From CAVRQM01 sp963756975 (GTDB taxonomy: Bacteria > Pseudomonadota > Alphaproteobacteria > Acetobacterales > Acetobacteraceae), in the NCBI GenBank assembly GCA_963756975.1, contig CAVWPS010000002.1, positions 310,001 through 374,000 on the forward strand: 64,000 nt of DNA, read 5' to 3'. A program made the position numbers and the translations under genes. Position 1 is the stretch's first letter; each line of letters starts with the position of its first letter. Of this stretch, positions 35,534 to 44,174 are shown in pieces. The notes beneath the pieces were generated by a model. It saw nothing but the letters and a program-made list of their open reading frames with translations. It had not been told where the DNA came from and did not search any database.

Positions 35534-36094
35534 CTGATCCTGGCCTCGGCGAGCCCTCGACGGCTCGACCTGCTGGCCCAGATCGGCGTCGTCCCGGCCG
35601 AGATCGTCCCGGCCGCCATCGACGAGACGCCCCGCCGCGACGAACAGCCCCGCCCCCACGCCGAACGGCTCGCCGCCGAGAAAGCCGCCGCCGTCGCTCG
35701 GCCGGACGCGTACGTGCTGGCCGCCGATACGGTGGTGGCGGTCGGCCGCCGCATCCTGCCGAAGGCCGAGGACGCCGACACGGCGCGCGCCTGCCTGACG
35801 CTGCTGTCCGGCCGGCGTCATCACGTGCTGACGGCCGTCGTTCTGCTGGCCCCGGACGGACGGCGCTCGGCGCGGGTCAGCGAGAGTGCCGTCGTGTTCA
35901 ACCGGCTCACCACCGCGCAGATCGACGCCTACCTCGATTGCGGCGAGTGGCGCGGCAAGGCGGGCGGCTACGCGATCCAGGGGTTCGCGGCGGCGTACGT
36001 GCGCTTCCTGTCCGGCTCGTACAGCGGCGTCGTCGGCCTGCCGCTGTTCGAGACGGCGCAGATGCTGAGGGGCTTGGGCTGGCCGATCCCCTGA
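35534..36094 (+). CDS. maf: Maf-like nucleoside triphosphate pyrophosphatase
   Basis: About 186 residues. The conserved N-terminus LILASASPRRLDLLAQIGVV lies directly after the infA stop, followed by DETPRRDEQP, LAADTVVAVGRR, GKAGGYAIQG and VVGLPLFET, the whole Maf pattern. Members hydrolyse non-canonical or methylated NTPs. No ATG, GTG or TTG precedes the conserved start in this frame. CTG at 35534, two bases after the infA stop, is the best candidate. The first usual in-frame start (near 35714) would cut off the catalytic SASPRR loop. It runs into rng by a 4-base CTGA overlap. Confidence 0.88.
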   Translation: MILASASPRRLDLLAQIGVVPAEIVPAAIDETPRRDEQPRPHAERLAAEKAAAVARPDAYVLAADTVVAVGRRILPKAEDADTARACLTLLSGRRHHVLTAVVLLAPDGRRSARVSESAVVFNRLTTAQIDAYLDCGEWRGKAGGYAIQGFAAAYVRFLSGSYSGVVGLPLFETAQMLRGLGWPIP

Positions 36095-37159
36095 TCCGCG
36101 TTTCCTGCTCGCCGGGTGAGCGCCGGGTCGCGGTCACGCGCGCCGGCCGCCTGCTCGATTACGCCCTGGACCGGCCCGGCGCACCGGACGGCGTGGGCGA
36201 CATTCATGTCGGCCGCCTCGCAGCACAACGCCCGGCGCTCGCGGGCGCGTTCGTCGCACTCGGCGAAGGTCCGGACGGCTTTCTTCCCGACAGCGCCGGG
36301 GCCGCCGGCGCGACCGAGGGCGAGTGGCTGACCGTCCGCATCGTTCGCGCCGCGCAATCCGGCAAGGGGCCGCGCCTGACCCGCCTTCCCGAAACTCGCC
36401 ACCGGTCCGGCCCGCCTGCTGCGACGCGGCCCGGACGGCGTTGCCCGGATGGCCGAGCGGTATCCCGACGCGACGATCGAGGCCGACGATCTTGCTGTGC
36501 TGGCCGAGTTGCGCCCGATGTTCGGCGACCGGCTGCGCCGCGTGCCGGCCGCGTTCGACGACACGACCGAGACCGCCGTCGATGCCTTGGCGCACCAGGA
36601 CGCGGCGCTGCCCGGTGGTGCCCGAATGAGCATCGTGCCGACGCCCGCACTGGTCGCGATCGACGTCGACCTCTCATCCGGCGTCTCGGGACGGGGCGGC
36701 AAGGCGCTGACGCACATGGAATCCAACGCCGCGATCCTGCCGGCGCTGGCCCGCGCGATCCGCCTCCGCAATCTCGGCGGCGCAATCGTCGTCGATTTGG
36801 CCGGTCTGTCGCCGCGCCGGCGTGCGGCACTCGGCCCCGCGTTCGCCGCCGCCGTCGCCGAAGACCCGGTGCCGACCCGCTTCCTCGGCTTCTCGGCGCT
36901 CGGGCTCGCCGAACTCCTGCGCGACAGAATCCATCCGCCGCTGCACGAGTTGCTCGCCGGTCCGCACGCCGAAGGTCTCGCGGCGCTCCGAACCCTGGCC
37001 CGCCAGATCGCGGCGGACCCGCGCACGCCGCCCGAACTCACCTGTCCAGCGACCGTCGCCGAAGCGTTGCAGCGCGACGGCCCCGCGTTGGCCGACCTTG
37101 CCCGCCTCGCCGGCCGTCCCCTGATCCTGCGCGTCGACCGCACCCTGCCCGGAGCCTAG
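36091..37159 (+). pseudogene. Ribonuclease E/G-family protein (short form), one frame break
   Basis: Short RNase G-like protein acting in RNA processing. The first frame gives LIRVSCSPGERRVAVTRAGR and an S1-like region (DIHVGRLAAQ, ALGEGPDGFLP, QSGKGPRLTR). An apparent extra base at 36391 moves it to the frame carrying LLRRGPDGVARMAERYPD, IVPTPALVAIDVDLSSG (metal-binding Asp) and RNLGGAIVVDLAGL. One base removed gives 355 codons. This short type is known beside maf and yacG in Alphaproteobacteria. The only start that fits is CTG 36091 overlapping the maf stop. Conservation on both sides suggests the break is an error or very new. Confidence 0.8.
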
Positions 37160-37166
37160 CAAAAGA

Positions 37167-37334
37167 ATGTCCGAACCCGCGACGCTGAACACCTGCCCGA
37201 TCTGCCACCGGCCGACCGTCGCCGCCTTCCGCCCATTCTGCTCGCGCCGCTGCTCGGAGGTCGACCTCGGCCGCTGGCTGACCGAGGGGTATCGCGTGCC
37301 GACCGATGAGCCGGAGGACGGCGGAGAGGGCTAG
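37167..37334 (+). CDS. yacG: DNA gyrase inhibitor YacG
   Basis: A 55-aa zinc protein. The four zinc cysteines are in NTCPICHRP and RPFCSRRCSEVDLGRWLTEG, exactly the YacG pattern, followed by an acidic tail. The ATG at 37167 is 7 bases after the rng stop. By family knowledge it binds GyrB and inhibits DNA binding. Its TAG stop lies within the first unit of a 15-base tandem repeat. Confidence 0.93.
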   Translation: MSEPATLNTCPICHRPTVAAFRPFCSRRCSEVDLGRWLTEGYRVPTDEPEDGGEG

Positions 37335-37375
37335 ATTTCCGGGAGTTAGATTTCCGGGAGTTAGATTTCCGGGAC
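37332..37375. repeat. Three tandem 15-base repeats at the yacG/aldo-keto reductase junction
   Basis: The unit TAGATTTCCGGGAGT occurs at 37332-37346 and 37347-37361, with a third incomplete copy from 37362. On the plus strand the first unit supplies the yacG stop. On the minus strand the unit encodes Pro-Glu-Ile-stop, so the end of the convergent aldo/keto reductase is repeated behind its own stop codon. Confidence 0.9.
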
Positions 37376-38350
37376 GGGCGCTTCCTCGGGCAGCAACTCA
37401 AGCCGTTTCAGCTCGGCCCAGAGATCGAGCGGGATCGTCATCTCCATCATCTCGGCGTTCTGCCCCGCCTCCGCCGGGCTTCTGGCGCCCGGAATCACCG
37501 CCGCCACCGCCGGGTGCGCGGCACAGAATTGCAGCGCCGCCGCCTTGAGATCGACGCCGTAGCGGGCGCAGACGGCGGCGATCGCGCGCGTCTTCTCGAC
37601 CAGATCGGGGGCCGCGCGTTCGTAGTTGAACGTGTCGCCGCCCGCGAGCAGGCCGGAGTTGTAGGGCCCGCCGATCACGACGTGCACGCCCCTGGCCTCG
37701 CACTCCGGCAGCAGCTCCGGCAGCCCGCCGTGATCCAGCAGCGTGTAGCGTCCGGCCAGCAGGAACATGTTCGGATCGCTCTCGCGCAGCGCCCGCAGGC
37801 ACGGCTCGACCACGTTCACGCCGAGCCCCCAGGCGCGGATCACCCCCTGATCGCGCAGCTTGGACAGCGCCTTCGCCGCCCCGGCCATGGCATCCGCGAA
37901 ATGGCCCTCCCACGCGTCGCCGAGCCAGTCGGCCCCGATATCGTGGATGTAGGCGATGTCGATCCGCGCCAGACCGAGCCGGTTGAGGCTGTCCTCGATC
38001 GAGCGCATCGCGCCGTCGTACGAGACGTCCAGCTTGCGCGCGAAATCGAGGCCGTACTCGAAATTGTCCTCCCACTGGCCGACGCCCTTCGGCACCGGGA
38101 CCAGCAGCCGGCCGACCTTGGTCGACAGCGTGTAGGAATCCCGCTTGCGGCCGCGCAGCCCGGTGCCGACCCGGTGCTCGGACAGCCCGGCACCGTAATG
38201 GGGTGCGGTGTCGAAATGCCGGATGCCGGCATCCCATGCGGTGGCGATCGTGGCCTGCGCGGTCTCCTCGTCGATCACGCCGAGCAGGTTGCCGAGCGGG
38301 GCACCACCGAGCCCGAGCGGCCCGTGGGGAATGAACGGCTCTTCCATCAT
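37361..38350 (-). CDS. Aldo/keto reductase (D-threo-aldose/pyridoxal dehydrogenase-like)
   Basis: A 329-aa TIM-barrel NAD(P) enzyme. The catalytic tetrad residues lie in GIRHFDTAPHYGAGLSEHRV (Asp, Tyr), LSTKVGRLL (Lys) and AYIHDIG (His). The length and motif set are as in D-threo-aldose 1-dehydrogenase and pyridoxal 4-dehydrogenase, which oxidise L-fucose-like aldoses or pyridoxal. The start ATG overlaps the stop of the FucU-like mutarotase gene, so the pair likely opens and oxidises the same aldose. The C-terminus ends inside a tandem repeat. Confidence 0.88.
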   Translation of the reverse strand: MMEEPFIPHGPLGLGGAPLGNLLGVIDEETAQATIATAWDAGIRHFDTAPHYGAGLSEHRVGTGLRGRKRDSYTLSTKVGRLLVPVPKGVGQWEDNFEYGLDFARKLDVSYDGAMRSIEDSLNRLGLARIDIAYIHDIGADWLGDAWEGHFADAMAGAAKALSKLRDQGVIRAWGLGVNVVEPCLRALRESDPNMFLLAGRYTLLDHGGLPELLPECEARGVHVVIGGPYNSGLLAGGDTFNYERAAPDLVEKTRAIAAVCARYGVDLKAAALQFCAAHPAVAAVIPGARSPAEAGQNAEMMEMTIPLDLWAELKRLELLPEEAPVPEI

Positions 38351-38775
38351 GCGGTCTCCGGCGGCGGGACGACGCCTTTGGTGAGGATCACGTTGCCGTA
38401 GAACCGGCGCTCCCCGGTCGGGACCATCGCGTAGGCCGCCTCGGCGGCGGTGTAGAACGCGAACCGCTCGACGCGCGCCGCCGGTTTCTCGCCGCGCGTG
38501 GCCAGCACCTCGTCCAGCATCGTCATCGCCGGCCACAGCTTGCCGTCGGTCGGCTCCATCACCTGCGCCGGGCTGTCGATGAACGTGTCGAGCGGCATCA
38601 CGTCGAGGATCGCGTTCAGCACGGCGTCCATCGGCACCCCGTGCAGCGGGATCGTGCGGCGGCTGCGGGTCGATGGGTAGTTGGCGTCGACCAGCACGAT
38701 GGTGTCGCCGTGCCCCATCGAGGCCAGCGCGTGCAGCAGGTCCGGGGTCAGCAGCGGGCTCAGTCCGATCAACAT
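38347..38775 (-). CDS. RbsD/FucU-family sugar mutarotase
   Basis: A 142-aa protein with the family N-terminus MLIGLSPLLTPDLLHALASM followed by GHGDTIVLVDANYPS, where His and Asp of the ring-opening site occur, and the C-terminal FYGNVILTKGVV. FucU-type proteins speed anomer conversion of L-fucose and similar sugars. The ATG at 38775 precedes the conserved motif; the longer frame upstream is not conserved. It is translationally coupled to the aldo/keto reductase. Confidence 0.9.
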   Translation of the reverse strand: MLIGLSPLLTPDLLHALASMGHGDTIVLVDANYPSTRSRRTIPLHGVPMDAVLNAILDVMPLDTFIDSPAQVMEPTDGKLWPAMTMLDEVLATRGEKPAARVERFAFYTAAEAAYAMVPTGERRFYGNVILTKGVVPPPETA

Positions 38776-38864
38776 TTTGGGGCCAGTCTCCTTGGACGGC
38801 CGAACCCTAGCCGCGCCCCGCGCCCGGGCCAAGAACCGGTAAGGCACGACTGCGTTTGCCGCCA

Positions 38865-39947
38865 ATGGACATCAACACCCCCCACGTCGACCCGAAAGAC
38901 GCCGCCCGCGCCGCCCGCCTCCGCTACGTCCACGACCGCCAGCCGGGGTTTCGGCGCGAGCGTGTCGGCGAAAAACAGTTCCGCGTGCTCGACCACGCGG
39001 GAGCGGAGGTGACAGACGAGGCGCATTTGCAGCGGGTGCGGAAACTCGCGATCCCGCCGGCTTACGAGGATGTGTGGATCTGCCGCTACGAGAACGGCCA
39101 CCTGCAGGCGACCGGCCGCGACGCCCGTGGCCGCAAGCAGTACCGCTATCACGCGCGCTGGCGGGAGGTTCGCGACGAGAGCAAGTACGAGCGGATGCTG
39201 GTGTTCGGGTCGGTCCTGCCGCGAATCCGCGAGCAGGTGGCCGCCGACCTAGCCCTGACCGGCCTGCCGAAGCGCCGCGTGCTGGCCGCCATCGTGCGCC
39301 TGCTGGAGGGGACGATGATGCGGGTGGGCAACGAGGAATACGCCCGCACCAACGACAGCTTCGGGCTGACCACGCTGCGTCCGCGCCACGCGATGGTGCA
39401 GGGCGCGCACCTGACGTTCGACTTTCGCGGCAAGCACGGCATCCAGCATCACATCGACCTGTCCGACCGCCGGCTCGCGAACATCGTCCGCCGTTGCCAG
39501 GAGCTGCCGGACCAGCACCTGTTCCACTACGTCGACCACGACGGGCAGACCCACCCGGTGACGTCCGACGACGTGAACGCGTATCTGCACGAGGTCTCGG
39601 GCGTGGAGGTCACGGCCAAGGATTTTCGCACCTGGGCGGGGACTAATCTGGCGGCATTGGCGCTGGCCGGGCTCGATCCGGTCGAGGGGACGGGCAAGCA
39701 GAAGAAGGCGATCGTGGCGGCGGTCGAGAGTGTCGCGAAGAAGCTCGGCAACACGCCGGCGATCTGCCGCAAGTGTTACATCCATCCGGCGATTTTCGAG
39801 GGGTATCTGGACGGCACGCTTGCGGCGGGGCTGCAGGACCATGCGGAGGCGTTGCTGGAGGACGGGACGGCTCATCTGACGCCGGAGGAGCGGGCGGTGA
39901 CGCGGTATTTGAGTGGGCGGTTGGCGGGGAGTGCGGCGGCGGGTTGA
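38865..39947 (+). CDS. DNA topoisomerase IB (poxvirus/bacterial type)
   Basis: A 360-aa enzyme that relaxes supercoils by nicking one strand. The N-terminal domain has LRYVHDRQPGFRRER and the GRDARGRKQYRYHARWRE motif. The catalytic domain holds the Arg in RLLEGTMMRVGNEEY, the KDFRTWAGTNLAA motif and the active Tyr at about 305 in CRKCYIHPAIFEGY. The ATG at 38865 was chosen; a TTG three codons upstream is also possible. It stands alone, diverging from the FucU-like gene. Confidence 0.95.
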   Translation: MDINTPHVDPKDAARAARLRYVHDRQPGFRRERVGEKQFRVLDHAGAEVTDEAHLQRVRKLAIPPAYEDVWICRYENGHLQATGRDARGRKQYRYHARWREVRDESKYERMLVFGSVLPRIREQVAADLALTGLPKRRVLAAIVRLLEGTMMRVGNEEYARTNDSFGLTTLRPRHAMVQGAHLTFDFRGKHGIQHHIDLSDRRLANIVRRCQELPDQHLFHYVDHDGQTHPVTSDDVNAYLHEVSGVEVTAKDFRTWAGTNLAALALAGLDPVEGTGKQKKAIVAAVESVAKKLGNTPAICRKCYIHPAIFEGYLDGTLAAGLQDHAEALLEDGTAHLTPEERAVTRYLSGRLAGSAAAG

Positions 39948-40117
39948 GGCCGATCGACTTACGCCGGCTGACGCTCGCAAAGTCATAGTCTTCAGCAGTG
40001 CAGATCGACGGCGGACAGCTTAATCGCACGCGTTAATAAGCGTCTTCCACTAACAATGTGTTCCGTGGGCAGGCCAATCATGATCTAGATCCGCCCTCTC
40101 AGTCACCGGAAACAATC

Positions 40118-41020
40118 ATGACTTCATTCTGGCTCACGTTCCGCCCCGCCGAAGAAGCTCCGGATCGCGGTTGGCCCATGGCCGAGCTCCGCAACCTGAT
40201 CGATCGCGTGAGTGCAAACCCGGAAACTACGGAATGGTGGCGCATCCAAAGCCATAAGCGGGCGAGGGCCGGTGACCGGGTTTATGTTTTCAAGCAGGGC
40301 ACCGCTTCTCCCCAGGGGATCTTCGGCGTTGGCGAGATCGTCACCGCTCCGATTGAACTTGAAACGCCGACTGCCCCCAAGCCGCGCTGGATGGCAGATA
40401 TCCGCTTCCAAAGTCTTGTTGACCCCACGAAAGAGTTTCTACTTCCGCTGCTTGCAATCAAAGACGTTGTCCCGGACGGGTTGATATCGGCGCAAGCAAG
40501 CGGCTTCCCCGTTTCCGACGACGTAGCGCTCGAGTTGGAGCGCCGCCTCGCGCCGGTTCTTTTAGCCAGCCAGCGGGCACCTGCTAGCGGACAGGCCGAC
40601 GATCCCGCCTTCGACCCCATAAGCGCCCTCAACATACGCGAGCGCGCGCTGCGTGCGATTTGCATACGGCGCGGTCAGCAGGCTTTCCGCACCGCCCTTC
40701 TCGAGGCCTACAACGGTAAGTGCGCTGTCACCGGGTGCGACGTCGAGGATGTGCTGGAAGCCGCGCATATATCGCCCTATAATGGGCCTACAACGGACAA
40801 GGTTTCCAACGGCCTTCTCCTGAGAGCCGACATTCACACGCTCTTCGACTGCGACCTACTGGCTGTTAACCCGAAGACCCTGAAGGTAGCAATCGCTGAG
40901 AAGCTGAAATTATCGTCTTATAGTAGCTTTGAGGGTAAGTCGCTGCAGCTTCCTCGCGATCCTGGACACCAGCCCAGCCTGCTCAGCTTGGCGCAGCGCT
41001 TTGGGGCTCTCAAACAATGA
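40118..41020 (+). CDS. EVE-domain HNH endonuclease
   Basis: A 300-aa two-domain protein. Residues about 1-140 look like an EVE (PUA-like) modified-base reader: FWLTFRPA, WWRIQSHKRARAGDRVYVFK, GIFGVGEIV. Residues about 190-280 are an HNH nuclease: RTALLEAYNGKCAVTGCDVE, VLEAAHISPYNG with the catalytic His, and NGLLLRADIHTLFDCDLLAV. Such fusions are predicted modification-dependent restriction enzymes. The ATG at 40118 has no strong ribosome site. Base composition is clearly lower in GC than the neighbours and the gene stands alone, both signs of transfer. Confidence 0.82.
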   Translation: MTSFWLTFRPAEEAPDRGWPMAELRNLIDRVSANPETTEWWRIQSHKRARAGDRVYVFKQGTASPQGIFGVGEIVTAPIELETPTAPKPRWMADIRFQSLVDPTKEFLLPLLAIKDVVPDGLISAQASGFPVSDDVALELERRLAPVLLASQRAPASGQADDPAFDPISALNIRERALRAICIRRGQQAFRTALLEAYNGKCAVTGCDVEDVLEAAHISPYNGPTTDKVSNGLLLRADIHTLFDCDLLAVNPKTLKVAIAEKLKLSSYSSFEGKSLQLPRDPGHQPSLLSLAQRFGALKQ

Positions 41021-41114
41021 GCTAGGGGCGATATAAATAATTGTGCGAGTTCTGATGGGTGTTGCACGTTACCGTGTTACCGGGATTACACGATCATGCG
41101 GGCGCGATGCCGGA

Positions 41115-41132
41115 GTGTCCTCGGGCGGACAC
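41115..41132. other. Hairpin in the gap before the GFOR-like gene
   Basis: GTGTCC (41115-41120) and GGACAC (41127-41132) form a perfect 6-base stem with a TCGGGC loop. No T-run follows. It lies about 85 bases upstream of the next start codon and might be a leader structure or part of a terminator for the EVE-HNH gene. Confidence 0.3.
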
Positions 41133-41216
41133 GATACTGAGCGGTCCGGAACGCGGGCGCAGGGCACGTGTTTGGGACCGGGCGGCTGACAGCCGTTGCT
41201 TCAGGAGGTCCCCCCA

Positions 41217-42506
41217 ATGATCCCACCACTCACCCGCCGCACCCTCGTCGGTGCCACCGCCGCCGGCGCCGTCGGCCTCGTCGCCGCCCAGGCCAAGGCG
41301 GCCGGACCGCACATCGTGCCCGACACCGGCGAACCGGCGGCGCTGCTCGGGGCGGTGAACGGCGACTCCGTCACGCTGCCGCCGCTGGCGAACCCGTCCG
41401 AACCCGATGCCCAGGTCCGCAACGGCGACGCCCAGGTTCGCAGGCTCGGGGTTGCCGTGGTCGGGCTCGGGCATCTGTCGCTGATGCAGATCCTGCCCGG
41501 GCTGGCGCAGGCGCGGCACGTGAAGCTGGCGGCACTGGTCAGCGGCAACCGGGACAAGGCTCACGCGCTGGCGGCCCAGTACGGCCTGCCGGACACCGGC
41601 ATCTACGGCTACGACGATTTCGACCGCATCCGCGACAACCCGGCGGTCGACATCGTCTACATCGTCCTGCCGAACGCGATGCACCGCGAATGGACCGAGC
41701 GCGCGGCGGCGGCGGGCAAGCATGTGCTGTGCGAGAAGCCGATGGCGACCAGCAGCGCCGACGCGCAGGCGATGGTCGATGCGGTCAAGGCGGCCGGCAA
41801 GCAGCTGATGATCGCCTATCGCTGCCAGTACGAGCCGTACAACCGCGCCGTCATCAAGCTGGCCCGCGGCGGCGAGCTCGGCGATCTGCGGCTGATCGAG
41901 GCGGTGAACGGCCAGAACGACGCGGCGAACGGGCAGTGGCGGCAGGTGCGGGCGCTGGCCGGTGGCGGCAGCATGCCCGATGTCGGGCTCTATTGCCTGA
42001 ACGCCGCCCGCTACGTCACCGGCGAGGAGCCGATCGAGGTGTCGGCGCGGCTGACCCAGCCGAAGGACGACCCCCGGTTCCGCGAGATCGAGGACATCTG
42101 CGCGTTCGAGCTGAAATTTCCGTCCGGCGTGATGGCGACCTGCGTCAGCGCCTACAGCATCCACGAGAGCCGCCGTCTGCGGGTGCATGGCAGCACGGCG
42201 TGGGCCGACCTCGACCCTGCGTTCAGCTACTCCGGGCTGCGGCTGCGGGTGAACCGGAAGGTCGGGCGCGCGACCGGCACCGACGAGCGGACCATGACCG
42301 AGCACAACCAGTTCGCGCTGGAGATGGACCACTTCGCCGAGGCGATCCGGGCCGGCAAGACGCCGCGCACCCCGGGCGAGGAGGGCGTGCAGGACATGAA
42401 GCTGATCGAGGCGATTTACGCCGCCGCCGCGTCCGGCAGCGTGGTCCGGCTGCCGGCGATCGCGGGTCGCGATGTGTTTCGCGGGATGGAGCCGACCGAT
42501 ACCTGA
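41217..42506 (+). CDS. Glucose-fructose oxidoreductase-like Gfo/Idh/MocA enzyme, Tat-exported
   Basis: A 429-aa enzyme. The N-terminus LTRRTLVGATAAGAVGLVAA is a twin-arginine signal, so it should fold with its cofactor and act in the periplasm, as does Zymomonas GFOR. The Rossmann motif is VVGLGHLSLMQILPGLAQ, then VLCEKPMATS holds the catalytic-region Lys, LMIAYRCQYEPYNRA follows, and GGGSMPDVGLYCLNAARY the substrate His/Tyr region. GFOR couples oxidation of glucose to reduction of fructose using tightly bound NADP. An AGGAGG ribosome site precedes the ATG at 41217. Substrates here are inferred only. Confidence 0.88.
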   Translation: MIPPLTRRTLVGATAAGAVGLVAAQAKAAGPHIVPDTGEPAALLGAVNGDSVTLPPLANPSEPDAQVRNGDAQVRRLGVAVVGLGHLSLMQILPGLAQARHVKLAALVSGNRDKAHALAAQYGLPDTGIYGYDDFDRIRDNPAVDIVYIVLPNAMHREWTERAAAAGKHVLCEKPMATSSADAQAMVDAVKAAGKQLMIAYRCQYEPYNRAVIKLARGGELGDLRLIEAVNGQNDAANGQWRQVRALAGGGSMPDVGLYCLNAARYVTGEEPIEVSARLTQPKDDPRFREIEDICAFELKFPSGVMATCVSAYSIHESRRLRVHGSTAWADLDPAFSYSGLRLRVNRKVGRATGTDERTMTEHNQFALEMDHFAEAIRAGKTPRTPGEEGVQDMKLIEAIYAAAASGSVVRLPAIAGRDVFRGMEPTDT

Positions 42507-42537
42507 TTTTCCGCTCGCACGCGCGTAAGGAGCGGAC

Positions 42538-44046
42538 ATGGACGCGACCCCGATGCCGCTCGACGCCGTCTCTCCGGACGCGCCGGTGTTCACCCACACC
42601 CAGATCCGCAACGTGGTTCTGGGCGTGGTGCTGTGCATCTTCCTCGCCGCCGTCGACCAGACGGTCGTGATCCCGGCGGTGCCGGCGATCGCGGCCGATC
42701 TGAACGGGTTCGACCATCTGTCGTGGATCGTGTCGGCCTACCTGCTCACGTCCACCGCCGCGACGCCGCTATACGGCAAGCTGTCCGACATCCACGGCCG
42801 CCGCGCGTTGCTGCTGCCCGCACTCGGCATCTTCACCGTGGCCTCCGCACTGTGCGCGATCGCGCCGACATTGCCCGCACTGATCGCCGCACGGGCGCTG
42901 CAGGGGTTGGGCGGGGCCGGGCTGATGAGCATGGCGCAATCGGCGATCGCGGACGTGGTCGCCCCGCGCGAGCGCGGCCGGTATCAGGCGTATCTGGCCG
43001 GAACCTGGGCGGTCGCCTCCATCGCCGGCCCGATCCTGGGCGGCTGGCTGACCGACAGCCTGTCGTGGCGCTACATCTTCTGGGCCAACCTGCCGCTCGG
43101 GCTGGCGGCGATGCTGCTCGCGGGCCGGGCGCTGAAGATGATCCCGAAGCCGAACCGCGTGCGCGCGCCGATCGATGTGCTGGGGGCGTTGCTGCTCGCG
43201 GCCGGGATTACGGCGGCGCTGGTTCTGGTCAATGCGGCCGGCAACGCGGGAACCGCCGAAATCGTGGCGCTGACGGCGGCCGTGGTCGTTCTGGGCGCGG
43301 CGCTGGTCTGGTGGGAGCGGCGGGCGCCCGACCCGGTGCTGCCGCCGCGCCTGTTCGCCAACGCGGCGTTCAGCCGCGGTGTCGCGATCGCGTTCCTGAC
43401 CGCCGGCGGGTTGTTCGGCGCGACCTACCTGCTGCCGATCTACTTCCAGCTGATGCGCGGGGTCAGCGCCGCCGAGTTCGGCACGCTGCTGGTGCCGTTC
43501 CTCGCATCGAACGTCGTCGGCGCGTTCACCGCCGGGCAGACGATCCGCCGCGTCGGCCGCCCGAAGCCGGTGCTGCTCGGCGTGCTGGCGATCGCGGTGA
43601 TCGGCTTCGTCCTGCTGGCGCGCGAGGTGGCGGAGGGCAGCCATGTCGGGCTGATCCTCGGGATGGTGATGATCGGCTTCGGCATCGGCGGCTCGATGCC
43701 GACCGGGCTGATCATCGTCCAGAACGCGGCCGAGCGGCGCGACGTGGGTGCCGCGACCGGCGGCCTGCTGTTCCTGCGCGCGATGGGCGGGGCCATGGGT
43801 GCCGCCGTCACCGGGGCCGTGCTCGCGGGCCGGTTCGCGGGCTCGATCGCGCGTGCCGGGCTGCCGCCGATCGACCTCGGCACGTTGCGCGGAACCGCGG
43901 CCACGCTCACGCCGCCGGTCCGCGCGGTTGCACGGACGGCGCTGGCGGGCGGGTTCGAGCTGTCGTTCGCCGTCTGCGCGGGGCTGCTGGTGGTGGCCGC
44001 GATCGTCTGCGTCGGCTTGCGCGACCTCACCCTGCGCGGCTCCTGA
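42538..44046 (+). CDS. MFS transporter, DHA2 (EmrB/QacA-like)
   Basis: A 502-aa exporter with 14 helices. AAVDQTVVIPAVPAIAADL in helix 1, YGKLSDIHGRRALLL as motif A, RYQAYLAGTWAVASIAGPIL (motif C region) and SWRYIFWANLPLG are all diagnostic for DHA2 drug:H+ antiporters. It starts 31 bases after the GFOR-like gene with a GGAG site before the ATG, perhaps in one transcript. No neighbouring EmrA-type adaptor is present, so it probably exports to the periplasm alone. The substrate is unknown. Confidence 0.9.
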   Translation: MDATPMPLDAVSPDAPVFTHTQIRNVVLGVVLCIFLAAVDQTVVIPAVPAIAADLNGFDHLSWIVSAYLLTSTAATPLYGKLSDIHGRRALLLPALGIFTVASALCAIAPTLPALIAARALQGLGGAGLMSMAQSAIADVVAPRERGRYQAYLAGTWAVASIAGPILGGWLTDSLSWRYIFWANLPLGLAAMLLAGRALKMIPKPNRVRAPIDVLGALLLAAGITAALVLVNAAGNAGTAEIVALTAAVVVLGAALVWWERRAPDPVLPPRLFANAAFSRGVAIAFLTAGGLFGATYLLPIYFQLMRGVSAAEFGTLLVPFLASNVVGAFTAGQTIRRVGRPKPVLLGVLAIAVIGFVLLAREVAEGSHVGLILGMVMIGFGIGGSMPTGLIIVQNAAERRDVGAATGGLLFLRAMGGAMGAAVTGAVLAGRFAGSIARAGLPPIDLGTLRGTAATLTPPVRAVARTALAGGFELSFAVCAGLLVVAAIVCVGLRDLTLRGS

Positions 44047-44174
44047 CCGTGGCGTAACGGCCGCACCCCGGCCGGGCCATCGGCGCGCGACCGTCCGGCC
44101 GCTTGCGCCCCCGCATCACGTGTATGACAATTACGGATGCGATGGCGAAAAACGTCACGCGAGCGGGGGGCGAC

